A stretch of DNA of 64,000 bases from Pseudomonas guariconensis (GCF_015680235.1 NZ_JADLJL010000004.1:186001-250000); one strand, 5' to 3'. Shown: positions 33,145 to 41,819, counted from the stretch's first letter. The notes: a model not told the origin generated them from the sequence alone. Numbers and translations: made by a program.

Positions 33145-33283
33145 TAATGCCAGTCAGTTAAGCCTTATCGGTTGCTCTTGGGGCTGCTAGGCAGCCCATC
33201 GCCGGCAAGCCGGCTCCCACGGTGACAGTGCTGCCCTCAAGGCTGACGCGTTACTTGTGGGAGCCGGCTTGCCGGCGATGGGC
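33145..33283 (-). repeat. Composite REP element, copy 1 (~139 bp; inverted relative to 41659-41794)
   Basis: An inverted GCCGGCTTGCCGGC-type REP pair has a conserved spacer. A conserved 50-nt flank outside the REPs contains TAATGCCAGTCAGTTAAGCC and TTATCGG. The reverse complement of this whole block reappears at 41659-41794 with only scattered differences. Confidence 0.75.
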
Positions 33284-33291
33284 AGAGCGGG

Positions 33292-34248
33292 TTACTTGGG
33301 GCTGATACTCACCCACCACGGCGTATGCCGCTCGATCTTCACCGGCAGCACCGGCATCAGCGATGCCAGGGCCAGATCGGTATCGGTCAGCGGGAAGCTG
33401 CCGGTCACACGCAGGTCGGCCACTTCGTCGGCAACGCCCAGGTGGCCGTTGCGGTAACGGCCCAGCGCTGCGACCAGATCGGCCAGGCGCACGTTGTCCA
33501 CCACCAGCATGCCGCGGGTCCAGGCATCGGCGCCCATGGCCACCGGGTCGACCCGGCCGAGGCCGTCGGCGGTCATCAGCACTTGTTGGCCTTCGCGCAG
33601 GACCTGCTCGTCACCGCTGTTGGACGGCTTGGCGGCCACCGCCGACTGCAGCACTTCAAGGCGCGTACCCTGGCTCTCGCGCTTGACCAGGAAGCGCGTA
33701 CCCAAGGGGCGTAGGCGTCCGTCGTCGGTGCGCACCAGCAACGGCCGGGTGTCTTCATGGCCGGTTTGCACGGAAATTTCGCCCTGGTGCAGGACGATCA
33801 GGCGTTGCCCGCCTGCATAGTCGATGTCCACGGCCGTATTGGTGTTCAGGCTCAGCAGAGTGCCGTCTTCCAGGCGCAGCGTTCGCAGTTCGCCGGTGCC
33901 GGTGCGCTGGTCGGCCAGCCAGTACCCCGGCGACAGTGATGGCGCGCCGATGCCGAGCAGCAGCGCACCCACCAGCAGCGTCCCGGCCAGGCCGCCGCCG
34001 AGCCCGCCCAGGCGCCTGCGCAGGCCTGCCCGCGATTGCAGCAGTGCTTGGCGGGCGGGGCCGGCGGCAGCGCTCACACGCTGGTCGAGCATGCCCAGCT
34101 GACGCCAGGCACGGGCGTGTTCCTCGCTGGCGGTAAGCCAGCGCAGGAATTCGTTGCGCTCGTCCGGCGTAGCGCTGCCTTCGTCCTGGCTCAACTTCCA
34201 GGCGATGGCCGCATCCAGGACCTTGGCCGAAACCGACGCGTTGTTCAC
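33292..34248 (-). CDS. FecR-family anti-sigma/sigma regulator
   Basis: The product is 318 aa, taking the GTG at 34248 that overlaps the sigma-factor TGA (GTGA). The N-terminal cytoplasmic DUF4880 domain (~5-50) contains DEGSATPDERNEFLRWLTAS. One TM helix (~95-113, LAGTLLVGALLLGIGAPSL) is followed by the periplasmic FecR domain (~120-220) with RTGTGELRTLRLEDGTLLSL and a C-terminal STN-interacting region. It should hold the cognate ECF sigma inactive until the receptor's STN domain signals. Sigma, FecR-like gene, then receptor is the classical cell-surface-signalling order. No named homologue is claimed. Confidence 0.92.
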   Translation of the reverse strand: MNNASVSAKVLDAAIAWKLSQDEGSATPDERNEFLRWLTASEEHARAWRQLGMLDQRVSAAAGPARQALLQSRAGLRRRLGGLGGGLAGTLLVGALLLGIGAPSLSPGYWLADQRTGTGELRTLRLEDGTLLSLNTNTAVDIDYAGGQRLIVLHQGEISVQTGHEDTRPLLVRTDDGRLRPLGTRFLVKRESQGTRLEVLQSAVAAKPSNSGDEQVLREGQQVLMTADGLGRVDPVAMGADAWTRGMLVVDNVRLADLVAALGRYRNGHLGVADEVADLRVTGSFPLTDTDLALASLMPVLPVKIERHTPWWVSISPK

Positions 34249-34763
34249 AGCGGCGCTCCATAGAGGGCCACGTAGCACTGGCGCATGCCCTGGGCGATGT
34301 ACTGGCGCACGCGTGACACCGACACCCCCAGGCGTTCGGCGATCTCGCCATGGCCCATGCCGTCCAGGCGGTTATGCAGGAAGGCCGCGCGGGCCTTGCT
34401 CGACAGCTTGCCGAGCAGGCGGTCGATGGCCTTGAGGTCCTCGAGGACCAGGTGCTGCAGCTCAGGGGAGGGGTGTTCTGCCTCCGGCAGGCGTGCCAAC
34501 TCTGCCAGGTAGGCCTGCTCCAGGGCGGCGCGGCGGAAGTGGTCGAACAGCAGACCCTTGGCCACGGCGACGAGAAACGCGCGGGGTTCGCGGGGGGTGA
34601 CCAGCTGTTCGCGGCCGAGCAGGCGCACGAAGGTGTCCTGGCTCAGGTCTTCGGCGCGTTGGCGGCAGGCCGTGCTGCGTTGCAGCCAGGCCAGCAGCCA
34701 GGCGCGGTGGTCACGGTACAGGGTACCGACCAGCTCGGCATGTGGGCTCTGCGCAGACGACAA
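34245..34763 (-). CDS. ECF sigma factor, FecI-like iron-starvation type
   Basis: The 172-aa sigma factor has region 2 (~10-75, LYRDHRAWLLAWLQRSTACR then RAEDLSQDTFVRLL) and region 4 (~115-170, LPSKARAAFLHNRLDGMGHG-type with EIAERLGVSVSRVRQYI). The start is a TTG at 34763 with GGGGGA upstream; no better start codon exists. The stop overlaps the FecR-like gene by 4 bases, so the two are coupled. A Fur-like AT-rich site (34796-34810) lies just upstream, in keeping with iron repression. It likely directs transcription of the receptor gene at 33049. Confidence 0.92.
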   Translation of the reverse strand: MSSAQSPHAELVGTLYRDHRAWLLAWLQRSTACRQRAEDLSQDTFVRLLGREQLVTPREPRAFLVAVAKGLLFDHFRRAALEQAYLAELARLPEAEHPSPELQHLVLEDLKAIDRLLGKLSSKARAAFLHNRLDGMGHGEIAERLGVSVSRVRQYIAQGMRQCYVALYGAPL

Positions 34764-34795
34764 GGAGCGTCCCCCGGAATGAATGCGTTAACTAA

Positions 34796-34810
34796 CGATA
34801 ATTATTCGCG
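34796..34810 (-). promoter_or_regulatory. Candidate Fur box upstream of ECF sigma gene
   Basis: CGATAAT-T-ATTCGCG matches the 7-1-7 Fur consensus TGATAAT-N-ATTATCA well in the left half and weakly in the right. It lies 33-47 bp upstream of the TTG start. Confidence 0.45.
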
Positions 34811-34936
34811 ATTGTGACAGAGCCGGGGCGCGGGGTGCAATTGACGCTTATCGGATAGCTTGGCGGCTCTCCCTGTAGGAGATTACCCAGCCCTTCGGGC
34901 TGCGCTGTCGCGCAGAGAACCAGCAGCTAGCGCAGC

Positions 34937-35045
34937 CCCCTGTGGGAGCGGGCTTGTCCCGCGATTAAGGGCGAAGCCCTTGCCAGGCGACAGTGATATC
35001 CGGCCCGGCCCAATCGCGGGACAAGCCCGCTCCTACAGGGGAGGC
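34937..35045. repeat. Composite REP element with AAGGGC-GAA-GCCCTT hairpin, copy 1
   Basis: An inverted GCGGGCTTGTCCCGC REP pair encloses a spacer with the hairpin AAGGGCGAAGCCCTT (34967-34981) and then GCCAGGCGACAGTGATATCC and GGCCCGG. The same spacer, inverted, is at 52944-53050. Confidence 0.8.
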
Positions 35046-35052
35046 GTAGGCT

Positions 35053-35763
35053 CTACAGGCCGTATTGGTGCGCCTTGCGCCGACGCCATTGTTGCAGGCG
35101 TAGGTTCAATTGCAGGGGGCTGTCCAGCTGCTGGCGCCGGGCTTGGCTGAACAGGATCAGGGCCAGTTCGGCGGTGACCTGGGCATCGGCACTGGCATGG
35201 TGACGCTCTTCCACCTGCAGGCCGAAGCGCGCGATCCAGTCGTCCAGGCTGGCCTCGCGCAGCACGGTGTCGGGGTTGAGCATGGGGGCCAGCTCGGCCA
35301 TGTCGAAGAACGGGTGTTGCAGGCGGTAGCCGAGGCTGTCCTTGAGCGCCCGGGCCAGCATGCGTTGGTCGAAAGGCGCGTGGAAGGCCAGCACCGGGCT
35401 GTCCCCGATGAACTCCAACAGATCGACCAGGGCGTGGGCCGGGTCGCAGCCGGCGGCCAGGGCGCTCGGGCCCAGGCCGTGGATCAGTACGCTGGCGTTG
35501 GTCTTCTGGGCCGGCCGGTGCAAGGTGCGTTCGAATTGCTGGCCCAGGTCGATGGCGCCGTCCTCGATGGCCACGGCACCGATCGACAATACCTGGTCGC
35601 GGTTGACGTTCAGGCCGCTGGTCTCCAGATCCAGCACCACCCAGCGTTGCTCGCGCAAAGACGATACGCCCAAGGTCGGCGCCTTGGGCAGGCGCGCGAG
35701 GCGCTGGCGCAGGGGGTTGTCCAGTTCCGGCAGGGCCGGGCGCAGCCAGGCGAGCAGGTTCAT
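35053..35763 (-). CDS. DnaQ-family 3'-5' exonuclease
   Basis: The 236-aa DEDDh exonuclease has ExoI VVLDLETSGLNVNRDQVLSI (D and E of the active site), ExoII VLAFHAPFDQRMLARALK and ExoIII HHASADAQVTAELALILF, with the catalytic His and Asp. It resembles the epsilon subunit but has an N-terminal extension (~40 residues) and a short C-terminal tail. Its ATG overlaps the TGA of the DUF294 gene (ATGA), so it is translated together with a signalling nucleotidyltransferase. That points to a role in nucleotide or signal turnover rather than replication proofreading; this is inference from context. Confidence 0.88.
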   Translation of the reverse strand: MNLLAWLRPALPELDNPLRQRLARLPKAPTLGVSSLREQRWVVLDLETSGLNVNRDQVLSIGAVAIEDGAIDLGQQFERTLHRPAQKTNASVLIHGLGPSALAAGCDPAHALVDLLEFIGDSPVLAFHAPFDQRMLARALKDSLGYRLQHPFFDMAELAPMLNPDTVLREASLDDWIARFGLQVEERHHASADAQVTAELALILFSQARRQQLDSPLQLNLRLQQWRRRKAHQYGL

Positions 35764-37697
35764 AGCTGGTACCGCAGGGCCAGGCTGCTTTGCAGGCGCT
35801 GGGCCTGGCGCAGGGACTCGCGCAGGATGCGTCGGTCCAGATGGTTGAGGCTGTCCGGGTCGAGCCGGTTGGAGTAGGGCAGGTTGTCGCGGCTCTGGCG
35901 CTGGTGTTGCTGCATGCGGGTCTGCTGGATGAAGTGATAGGCCTCTTCGTACGCTGCGCCGTCCAGCGGGTCGATGATGCCGCGGGCCACCAGGTGGCGC
36001 AGGCGCTCGAGGGTATTGCAGGCCTTGATGCCATGGGCCAGGGCCAACAGCCGGGCGCCATCGACGAAGGGTGTCAGGCCTTGGACCTTGAGGTCCAGGG
36101 TGGCGGCCTTGTCATTGCCCTGGCGGGTCAGCACGAACTCGCGCAGGCGGCCTACCGGCGGGCGCTGGCGCAAGGCGTTGTCAGCCATCATGCGTTGGAA
36201 GATGCGGTTGTCGGCCACTTGTTCGAGCAGGGTACGGCGCACCTGTTCGCACCCGCTTTCATCGCCCCAGACCACGCGCAGGTCGAAGTAGATGCTCGAG
36301 CCGAGCAGGTTCTCTGGGCTTGCTTCGCGAATGAAGCCGCTGAAGCGTCGCGCCCATTCGCTGCGAGACAGGCACAACTCTGGGTTGCCGGCCATCACGT
36401 TACCCTTGCAGAGGGTGAAGCCGCACTGGGCCAGGCACTGGTTGATGTACTGCGCCAGTGGCAACAGGCGGGCGCGAATCGCCTCGGCCTCGGCGCCATC
36501 GGCGGCCTCGAAGAGAATTCCGTTGTCCTGGTCGGTGTGCAGGGTCTGCTCGCGCCGGCCTTCGCTGCCGAAGCACAACCAGCTGAACGGCACGCCTGGG
36601 TCGCCCCGTTCGGCCAGGACCAGCTCGATCACCCGGCACACGGTGTGGTCGTTGAGCAGGGTGATGATCTGCGTGATCTGGGTGGACGAGGCGCCATGGG
36701 CGAGCATGCGCTCGACCAACTGGCCGATCTCGCCGCGCAGCGACACCAGGTTCTCCAGGCGCGGGGCGTGGCGGATGGTGCGGGCCAGGTGCACCAGGTC
36801 GACCCGCTGCAGGGAGAACAGGTCACGTTCAGAGACCACGCCGCACAGGCGTTGATTGTCCACCAGGCAGACATGGGCGATATGTCGCTCGGTCATGGCC
36901 ATGGCCGCGTCGAAGGCGCTGGCCTGAGGGCTGAGGTAGAACGGCTGCGCCGTCATGTAGCGCTCGATCGGCGCGGTCAGCTCGGCGCTGGCATCGGCTA
37001 CCACCTGGCGTAGGTCGCGCAGGGTGAAGATACCGATGGGGAAGCGCTGCGGGTCGACGACCACGATGCTGCCGACCTGTTGTTCATGCATCAGCCCCAC
37101 GGCTTCACGCAAAGGCGTTTGCGGCGTGCAGACCACCGGGTGGCGCATGGCCAGTTCGCCCAGCGGGGTGTTTAGCGAATACTGCGTGCCAAGGGTTTCC
37201 ACCGCACGCTGGCGCACCTGTTGGTTGACCTGGTCGAGCAGGCTGCTGACGCCACGCAGAGCGAAGTCGCGGAAGGGCTCCGAGAGGGAGAACACGCGGA
37301 TGAACGCGCCCTTGTTCAGTTGCAGGCAGAACGTGTCTTCGCCTGCCAGGTGCTCGGTGCGGGTGGCCCGTTCTCCGAGCAGTGCGGCGAGCGGGAAGCA
37401 TTCGCCGCTGGCGATCTCGAACGTGGTCTCCACGCCCGGCTTGGTCACGTGCTGGCGCTCGCCGACCACCCGGCCCTGCTTGACGATGTAGAAATGCTCC
37501 ACCGGGCCGTCGGCCGGTTTGATGATGCTTTCGCCGCTGGCAAAGAACCGCAGCTGGCACTGCTCCACCAGGTAGGCCAGGTGGCTGTGCTCCATCTGGT
37601 TGAACGGCGGAAAGCGCTGCAGGAACTGCAGGGTGCCTTGGATGTTCTGCAGAACCGCCGTTCTGCCGGCCTGGCTGTAGGCGTCCTTCTTGCTCAT
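35760..37697 (-). CDS. cNMP-binding / CBS-pair / DUF294 nucleotidyltransferase-like signalling protein
   Basis: The 645-aa cytoplasmic protein has four parts. The cyclic-nucleotide-binding domain (~20-130) contains FFASGESIIKPADGPVEHFY and ASGECFPLAALLGERATRTE. Two CBS motifs (~160-290) follow. The nucleotidyltransferase-like DUF294 domain (~320-470) contains FGSEGRREQTLHTDQDNGIL with the GSxGR and DxD features. The C-terminal DUF294 substrate-binding-like domain (~480-620) ends the protein. The layout is like GlnD-type regulatory nucleotidyltransferases. The reaction is unknown. It overlaps the DnaQ-like gene by 4 bases and is divergent from a lone receiver protein, which together may form a small signalling unit. 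Confidence 0.9.
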   Translation of the reverse strand: MSKKDAYSQAGRTAVLQNIQGTLQFLQRFPPFNQMEHSHLAYLVEQCQLRFFASGESIIKPADGPVEHFYIVKQGRVVGERQHVTKPGVETTFEIASGECFPLAALLGERATRTEHLAGEDTFCLQLNKGAFIRVFSLSEPFRDFALRGVSSLLDQVNQQVRQRAVETLGTQYSLNTPLGELAMRHPVVCTPQTPLREAVGLMHEQQVGSIVVVDPQRFPIGIFTLRDLRQVVADASAELTAPIERYMTAQPFYLSPQASAFDAAMAMTERHIAHVCLVDNQRLCGVVSERDLFSLQRVDLVHLARTIRHAPRLENLVSLRGEIGQLVERMLAHGASSTQITQIITLLNDHTVCRVIELVLAERGDPGVPFSWLCFGSEGRREQTLHTDQDNGILFEAADGAEAEAIRARLLPLAQYINQCLAQCGFTLCKGNVMAGNPELCLSRSEWARRFSGFIREASPENLLGSSIYFDLRVVWGDESGCEQVRRTLLEQVADNRIFQRMMADNALRQRPPVGRLREFVLTRQGNDKAATLDLKVQGLTPFVDGARLLALAHGIKACNTLERLRHLVARGIIDPLDGAAYEEAYHFIQQTRMQQHQRQSRDNLPYSNRLDPDSLNHLDRRILRESLRQAQRLQSSLALRYQL

Positions 37698-37913
37698 GGA
37701 ACTGACCGCTTGGGGGGGGCCGTTGCAGACCCTGTTGTTCTAAGGCTCCATGGTCGGCTGGCGGCCTTGCGGTGCCCATTGGACGTAAGTCTATAAGCTA
37801 CGCTGCGCGCTGCCCGGAGGCGCTTGGGTGTCAAATAGACGACGAAAGGCAGTTTGCATAGCGCTGTTTTGCGGTCTCAACTTTAGTAACGGGATTTTTT
37901 TGACGAGAAGACC

Positions 37914-38357
37914 ATGGCCGAGCATGACGAGATTCTCAGTGACGCCGAGCGCGAGGCCTTGGCCAGGGTGAACGCGCCCCCTGCTCCGGCGCAGGTGGTG
38001 TTAGTGGTGGATGACGATGCCGCGACCCGTGAGGCCCTGTGCCTCTATCTGAAGGCCAAGGGTTTCGCGTGCCTGACTGCCGATGGCGCGCAGGCGGCGT
38101 TGGAGCAGCTCGGGCGTAATCCGGGTATCGGTGTGATGATCACCGATTTACGCATGGGGCCGGAGGATGGCCTTGAGCTGATTCGGCAGGTGCGTGAGTC
38201 GGAGCGGGCGGCTCTGTCGATCATCGTGGTGTCGGGCGACACGGATGTGAAGGAGGCCGTGGATGTGATGCACCTGGGCGTGGTGGACTTCCTGCTCAAG
38301 CCGGTGGACCTGGGGAAGCTGGTGGCGCTGGTGAGGAAGGAGTTGGGAGGCCAGTGA
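37914..38357 (+). CDS. Stand-alone response-regulator receiver protein
   Basis: The 147-aa protein has an N-terminal extension (~27 aa, charged then Pro/Ala) and one receiver domain: acidic pocket VVDDD (33-35), phospho-acceptor D78 in MITDLRMGPEDG, the Thr/Ser switch in IIVVSGDTDV and the conserved Lys in LLKPVDLGKL. No output domain is present, so it acts by protein contact or as a phosphate sink. No kinase gene is adjacent; the nearest neighbour is the divergent cNMP/CBS/DUF294 gene, with a 216-bp shared upstream region. Its kinase partner cannot be determined from this window. Confidence 0.88.
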   Translation: MAEHDEILSDAEREALARVNAPPAPAQVVLVVDDDAATREALCLYLKAKGFACLTADGAQAALEQLGRNPGIGVMITDLRMGPEDGLELIRQVRESERAALSIIVVSGDTDVKEAVDVMHLGVVDFLLKPVDLGKLVALVRKELGGQ

Positions 38358-38360
38358 GAA

Positions 38361-38443
38361 TGGGGCTGCTGTGCAGCCCTTTCGCGGCACGAGGCCGCTC
38401 CTACAGAGGTTGAGTGACCCCTGTGGGAGCGGCCCGTTGCCGA
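38361..38443. repeat. Two REP units abutting the glcB stop codon
   Basis: GGGGCTGCTGTGCAGCCCTT and CGCGGCACGAGGCCGCTCCT, then CCTGTGGGAGCGGCCCGTTGCCG, run straight up to the TTA (stop) of glcB at 38444. The second unit is degenerate. Confidence 0.7.
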
Positions 38444-40621
38444 TTACAGCCCGTTACGCGCCTTGAACTCGCGACGACGGCGGTGCAGCACTGGCTCGGT
38501 GTAGCCGTTGGGCTGCTTGGCGCCTTCGATCACCAGCTCGATGGCGGCCTGGAACGCGATGTTGTCATCGAAGTTCGGGGCCATCGGGCGGTACTGGGCG
38601 TCGCCGGCGTTCTGCTTGTCCACCACTGCGGCCATGCGCTTGAGGCTTTCGAGCACCTGCTCCTGGGTGACGATGCCATGGCGCAGCCAGTTGGCCAGCA
38701 ACTGGGCGGAGATGCGCAGGGTGGCACGGTCTTCCATCAGGCCGACGTCATTGATGTCCGGCACTTTGGAGCAACCTACGCCCTGGTCGATCCAGCGGAC
38801 CACGTAGCCGAGGATGCCCTGGGCGTTGTTGTCCAGCTCGTTGCGAATCTCTTCGGCCGACCAGTTGGTGTCGGTCGCCAGCGGGATGGTCAGGATGTCG
38901 TCCACCGAGGCCGGTGCGCGCTTGGCCAGCTCGCGCTGGCGCGCCTGCACGTCGACCTTGTGGTAGTGCAGGGCGTGCAGGGTGGCGGCGGTCGGCGACG
39001 GCACCCAGGCGGTGTTGGCGCCGGCCAGCGGGTGGGCGATCTTCTGCTCGAGCATCGCGGCCATCAGGTCAGGCATGGCCCACATGCCCTTGCCGATCTG
39101 GGCGCGGCCTTGCAGGCCGGTGGCCAGGCCGATATCGACGTTGTTGTTCTCGTAGGCGCCGATCCACTTCTCGTTCTTCATGGCGCCCTTGCGCACCACG
39201 GCGCCGGCTTCCATGGAGGTGTGGATTTCGTCACCGGTACGGTCGAGGAAGCCGGTGTTGATGAACACCACGCGCTCGGCGGCTGCCTTGATGCAGGACT
39301 TGAGGTTGACCGTGGTGCGGCGCTCCTCGTCCATGATGCCGACCTTCACGGTGTTGCGTGCCATGCCCAGCAGGTCTTCGACGCGGCTGAAGATCTCGGC
39401 GGCGAACGCCACTTCCTCAGGGCCATGCATCTTCGGCTTGACGATGTAGACGCTGCCGGTGCGGGTGTTCTTGCGGGTGGTGTTGCCCTTGAGGTTGTGC
39501 AGGGCGATCAGGTTGGTGAACAGGCCGTCCTGGATACCTTCGGGGATTTCATTGCCTTGGGCATCGAGGATCGCCGGGTTGGTCATCAGGTGACCAACGT
39601 TGCGCACGAACAGCAGCGAACGACCGTGCAGGGTGACGGTGCCGCCAGCGGCCGCGGTGTACTCGCGGTCAGGGTTCATGGTGCGGGTGAAGGTCTTGCC
39701 GCCCTTGGTCACGCTCTCGGACAGGTCGCCTTTCATCAGGCCCAGCCAGTTGCGGTAGACCACGACCTTGTCGTCGGCATCGACGGCGGCGACGGAATCT
39801 TCGCAGTCCATGATGGTGGTCAGCGCCGATTCCATCAGGATGTCCTTCACGCCGGCGGCGTCGGTGCTACCGACCGGAGTGCTGGCATCGACCTGGATCT
39901 CGAAGTGCAGGCCGTTGTGCTTGAGCAGGACCGAAGTTGGCGCGGCGGCGTCACCACGGTAGCCGATCAGCTGGGCATCGTCGCGCAGGCCGCTGTTGCT
40001 GCCACCCTTGAGGGCGACGACCAGCTTGCCGCCTTCGATGCGGTAGCCGGTGGAGTCGACATGGGAGCCGGCCGCCAGCGGCGCGGCTTCGTCGAGGAAG
40101 GCGCGGCCGAAGGCGATGACTTTGTCGCCACGGACCTTGTTGAAGCCCTGGCCTTTCTCGGCGCCGCCTTCGTCGCTGATGGCATCGGTGCCGTACAGCG
40201 CGTCATACAGCGAGCCCCAGCGGGCGTTGGCGGCGTTCAGGGCGAAGCGGGCGTTCATCACCGGCACCACCAGCTGCGGGCCGGCCATGTGGGCGATCTC
40301 TTCGTCCACGTTCTGGGTGGTGGCCTGGAAATCGTCGGCTTGTGGCAGCAGGTAGCCGATTTCCTGGAGGAAGCTCTTGTAGGCTACGGCGTCATGGGCC
40401 TGGCCTTTGCGCGCCTGGTGCCAGGCGTCGATCTTGGCTTGCAGTTCGTCGCGCTTGGCGAGCAGGGCTTTGTTCTTTGGAGCGAGGTCGTTGATGATCT
40501 TTTCCGCACCCGCCCAGAACTGCTCGGCGACGATGCCGGTCCCTGGAATGGCTTCGTCGTTGACGAAGTCGTACAGGACCTTGGCGACCTGAAGGCCACC
40601 GACTTGAACGTATCCAGTCAT
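38444..40621 (-). CDS. glcB: Malate synthase G
   Basis: The product is 725 aa from the ATG at 40621 ([11 protein letters not shown]); four extra codons upstream are unlikely. It condenses glyoxylate with acetyl-CoA to malate, completing the glyoxylate shunt. The TIM-barrel active-site blocks include [40 protein letters not shown] and [11 protein letters not shown], and the length (~723-725) is that of isoform G. It is monocistronic with a long (463-bp) upstream region shared with the divergent ACT-domain gene. No glc operon genes are adjacent, unlike in E. coli. Confidence 0.97.
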   Translation of the reverse strand: MTGYVQVGGLQVAKVLYDFVNDEAIPGTGIVAEQFWAGAEKIINDLAPKNKALLAKRDELQAKIDAWHQARKGQAHDAVAYKSFLQEIGYLLPQADDFQATTQNVDEEIAHMAGPQLVVPVMNARFALNAANARWGSLYDALYGTDAISDEGGAEKGQGFNKVRGDKVIAFGRAFLDEAAPLAAGSHVDSTGYRIEGGKLVVALKGGSNSGLRDDAQLIGYRGDAAAPTSVLLKHNGLHFEIQVDASTPVGSTDAAGVKDILMESALTTIMDCEDSVAAVDADDKVVVYRNWLGLMKGDLSESVTKGGKTFTRTMNPDREYTAAAGGTVTLHGRSLLFVRNVGHLMTNPAILDAQGNEIPEGIQDGLFTNLIALHNLKGNTTRKNTRTGSVYIVKPKMHGPEEVAFAAEIFSRVEDLLGMARNTVKVGIMDEERRTTVNLKSCIKAAAERVVFINTGFLDRTGDEIHTSMEAGAVVRKGAMKNEKWIGAYENNNVDIGLATGLQGRAQIGKGMWAMPDLMAAMLEQKIAHPLAGANTAWVPSPTAATLHALHYHKVDVQARQRELAKRAPASVDDILTIPLATDTNWSAEEIRNELDNNAQGILGYVVRWIDQGVGCSKVPDINDVGLMEDRATLRISAQLLANWLRHGIVTQEQVLESLKRMAAVVDKQNAGDAQYRPMAPNFDDNIAFQAAIELVIEGAKQPNGYTEPVLHRRRREFKARNGL

Positions 40622-41084
40622 TGCTTGCCTCACTCTGCTCAGCTATTTCGCTCTTCTGTATTAAGCCTGTAGCGCTTCTCTAAACACGGCACCAGTACTT
40701 GCCCTCGTGTACGAGCGCGGCTGGGTGCGGCTCGCCAGACGGGCCGGCGGGCGGGTTGCGTATTTTCACAGGCGCCTTGGCAGACATCCAAACGACGTTT
40801 TTGTAGTCCGCGCCGCGGCATACTACATGAAGCAGTAGGCGGGGTGAAATCAGACTAAAAGCGTCGTTGTGCGACCAACAGATCGCATAGGGTCACGCTG
40901 GGAGACGTTATGTTCGCAAAAAACAGGTGGATTGTTCCAGATAAATCTTGAAACAGTACACGATTCGTTGTGCGGACCGCCCTGCGGCAGGTTGCCGCGC
41001 CTTGCCTATACTGTTGCGATGCCCCCGTATTTCGCCGTGCGCAGCGGCGCCGGCCACTTGACTAGCAGAGCTGAGGAGCGGCCC
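40622..41084. other. 463-bp divergent region glcB / ACT-domain gene
   Basis: It contains a TGTAGT-N14-ACTACA inverted repeat (40802-40827), a 13-codon mini-ORF with GGAG at 40901-40904 (40910-40951) and a TATACT hexamer at 41007-41012 that may be the -10 of the ACT gene. No RNA gene was recognised. Confidence 0.5.
40910..40951 (+). CDS. Putative 13-residue leader peptide
   Basis: ATG at 40910 follows GGAG (40901-40904) at 5-nt spacing; the codons read MFAKNRWIVPDKS then TGA. It ends 133 nt before the GTG of the ACT-domain gene. It has no recognised homologue and could be chance; it is listed because the ribosome site is good. Confidence 0.25.
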   Translation: MFAKNRWIVPDKS

Positions 41085-41603
41085 GTGGACCATCTCGTAC
41101 TGACAGTGATCGCCCCCGACAAGGCCGGGCAGGTTGAACGCATCGCCCAATGCATTGCCGAGCATAACGGTAACTGGCTGGAGAGTCGCATGTCGCGGAT
41201 GGCCGGGCAATTCGCCGGTATCCTGCGGGTCGCGGTGCCGGCGGAATCCTACGATGACCTGGTCGAGGCCCTGCACAAGCTGTCCAGCCACGACATTCGC
41301 GTACTGATCGCCGAGAGCGGCATCGAGCCGTCCTGCACCTGGAAGCCGATTGCCATGGAGCTGGTGGGCAATGACCGACCGGGTATCGTGCGGGACATCA
41401 CCCGCTTGCTGGCCGAGCAAGGCGTGAACCTCGAGCGCTTCACCACCGAGGTAAGGCCGGCGCCCATGAGCAGTGAGCCGCTGTTCCACGCCGATGCGTT
41501 GCTGGCGCTGCCCCTGACCTTGTCGCTGGATGACCTGCAGCAGCGGTTGGAGAGCCTGGCCGATGACCTGATGGTAGAGCTCAAGCTGCGCCCGGAGGAT
41601 TGA
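41085..41603 (+). CDS. ACT-domain regulator, GcvR-like
   Basis: The product is 172 aa from the GTG at 41085, with GAGGAG at 41073-41078. The frame is open further upstream but has no start with a ribosome site of that quality. Two ACT domains are present: residues ~3-75 (LVLTVIAPDKAGQVERIAQC) and ~88-165 (MELVGNDRPGIVRDITRLLA). This is the layout of GcvR, the glycine-responsive partner of GcvA in the glycine cleavage system, but gcv genes are not nearby. It probably binds glycine or another amino acid; target unknown. Confidence 0.85.
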   Translation: MDHLVLTVIAPDKAGQVERIAQCIAEHNGNWLESRMSRMAGQFAGILRVAVPAESYDDLVEALHKLSSHDIRVLIAESGIEPSCTWKPIAMELVGNDRPGIVRDITRLLAEQGVNLERFTTEVRPAPMSSEPLFHADALLALPLTLSLDDLQQRLESLADDLMVELKLRPED

Positions 41604-41616
41604 AGCCTGCACGGTA

Positions 41617-41648
41617 CCTGTAGGAGCGGCCTTGTGCCGCGAAAGCGG
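41617..41648 (+). repeat. Single REP (GCGGCCTTGTGCCGC type)
   Basis: CCTGTAGGAGCGGCCTTGTG followed by CCGCGAAAGC, just before the composite element. Confidence 0.75.
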
Positions 41649-41658
41649 GGCGCTGCAC

Positions 41659-41794
41659 GCCCATCGCCGGCAAGCCGGCTCCCACAAGTAACGCGTCAGC
41701 CTTGAGGGCATTGTCCCAGTGGGAGCCGGCTTGCCGGCGATGGGCTGTGTAGCAGCCCCAAGTGCAGCCGATAAGGCTTGACTGACCGGCATTA
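41659..41794 (+). repeat. Composite REP element, copy 2 (~136 bp)
   Basis: An inverted GCCGGCTTGCCGGC REP pair, with a spacer containing AAGTAACGCGTCAGCCTTGA, is followed by AGCAGCCCCAAGTGCAGCCG and ATAAGGCTTGACTGACCGGC. It matches the reverse complement of 33145-33283 inside and outside the REPs. Confidence 0.75.
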
Positions 41795-41819
41795 GACAAG
41801 GCGCCCCAAGGCTTTCCGG

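Noticed and set aside
38414..40672. 752-codon plus-strand frame
   Set aside because: Antisense shadow of glcB.
40802..40827. TGTAGT-N14-ACTACA inverted repeat upstream of glcB, similar half-sites to the aceE operators
   Set aside because: The spacer is 14 nt instead of 3, so it is unlikely to bind the same dimer; probably chance, noted in the region entry only.
40869..41084. 72-residue N-terminal extension of the ACT-domain protein
   Set aside because: The GTG at 41085 has a far better ribosome site and gives the usual two-ACT length.
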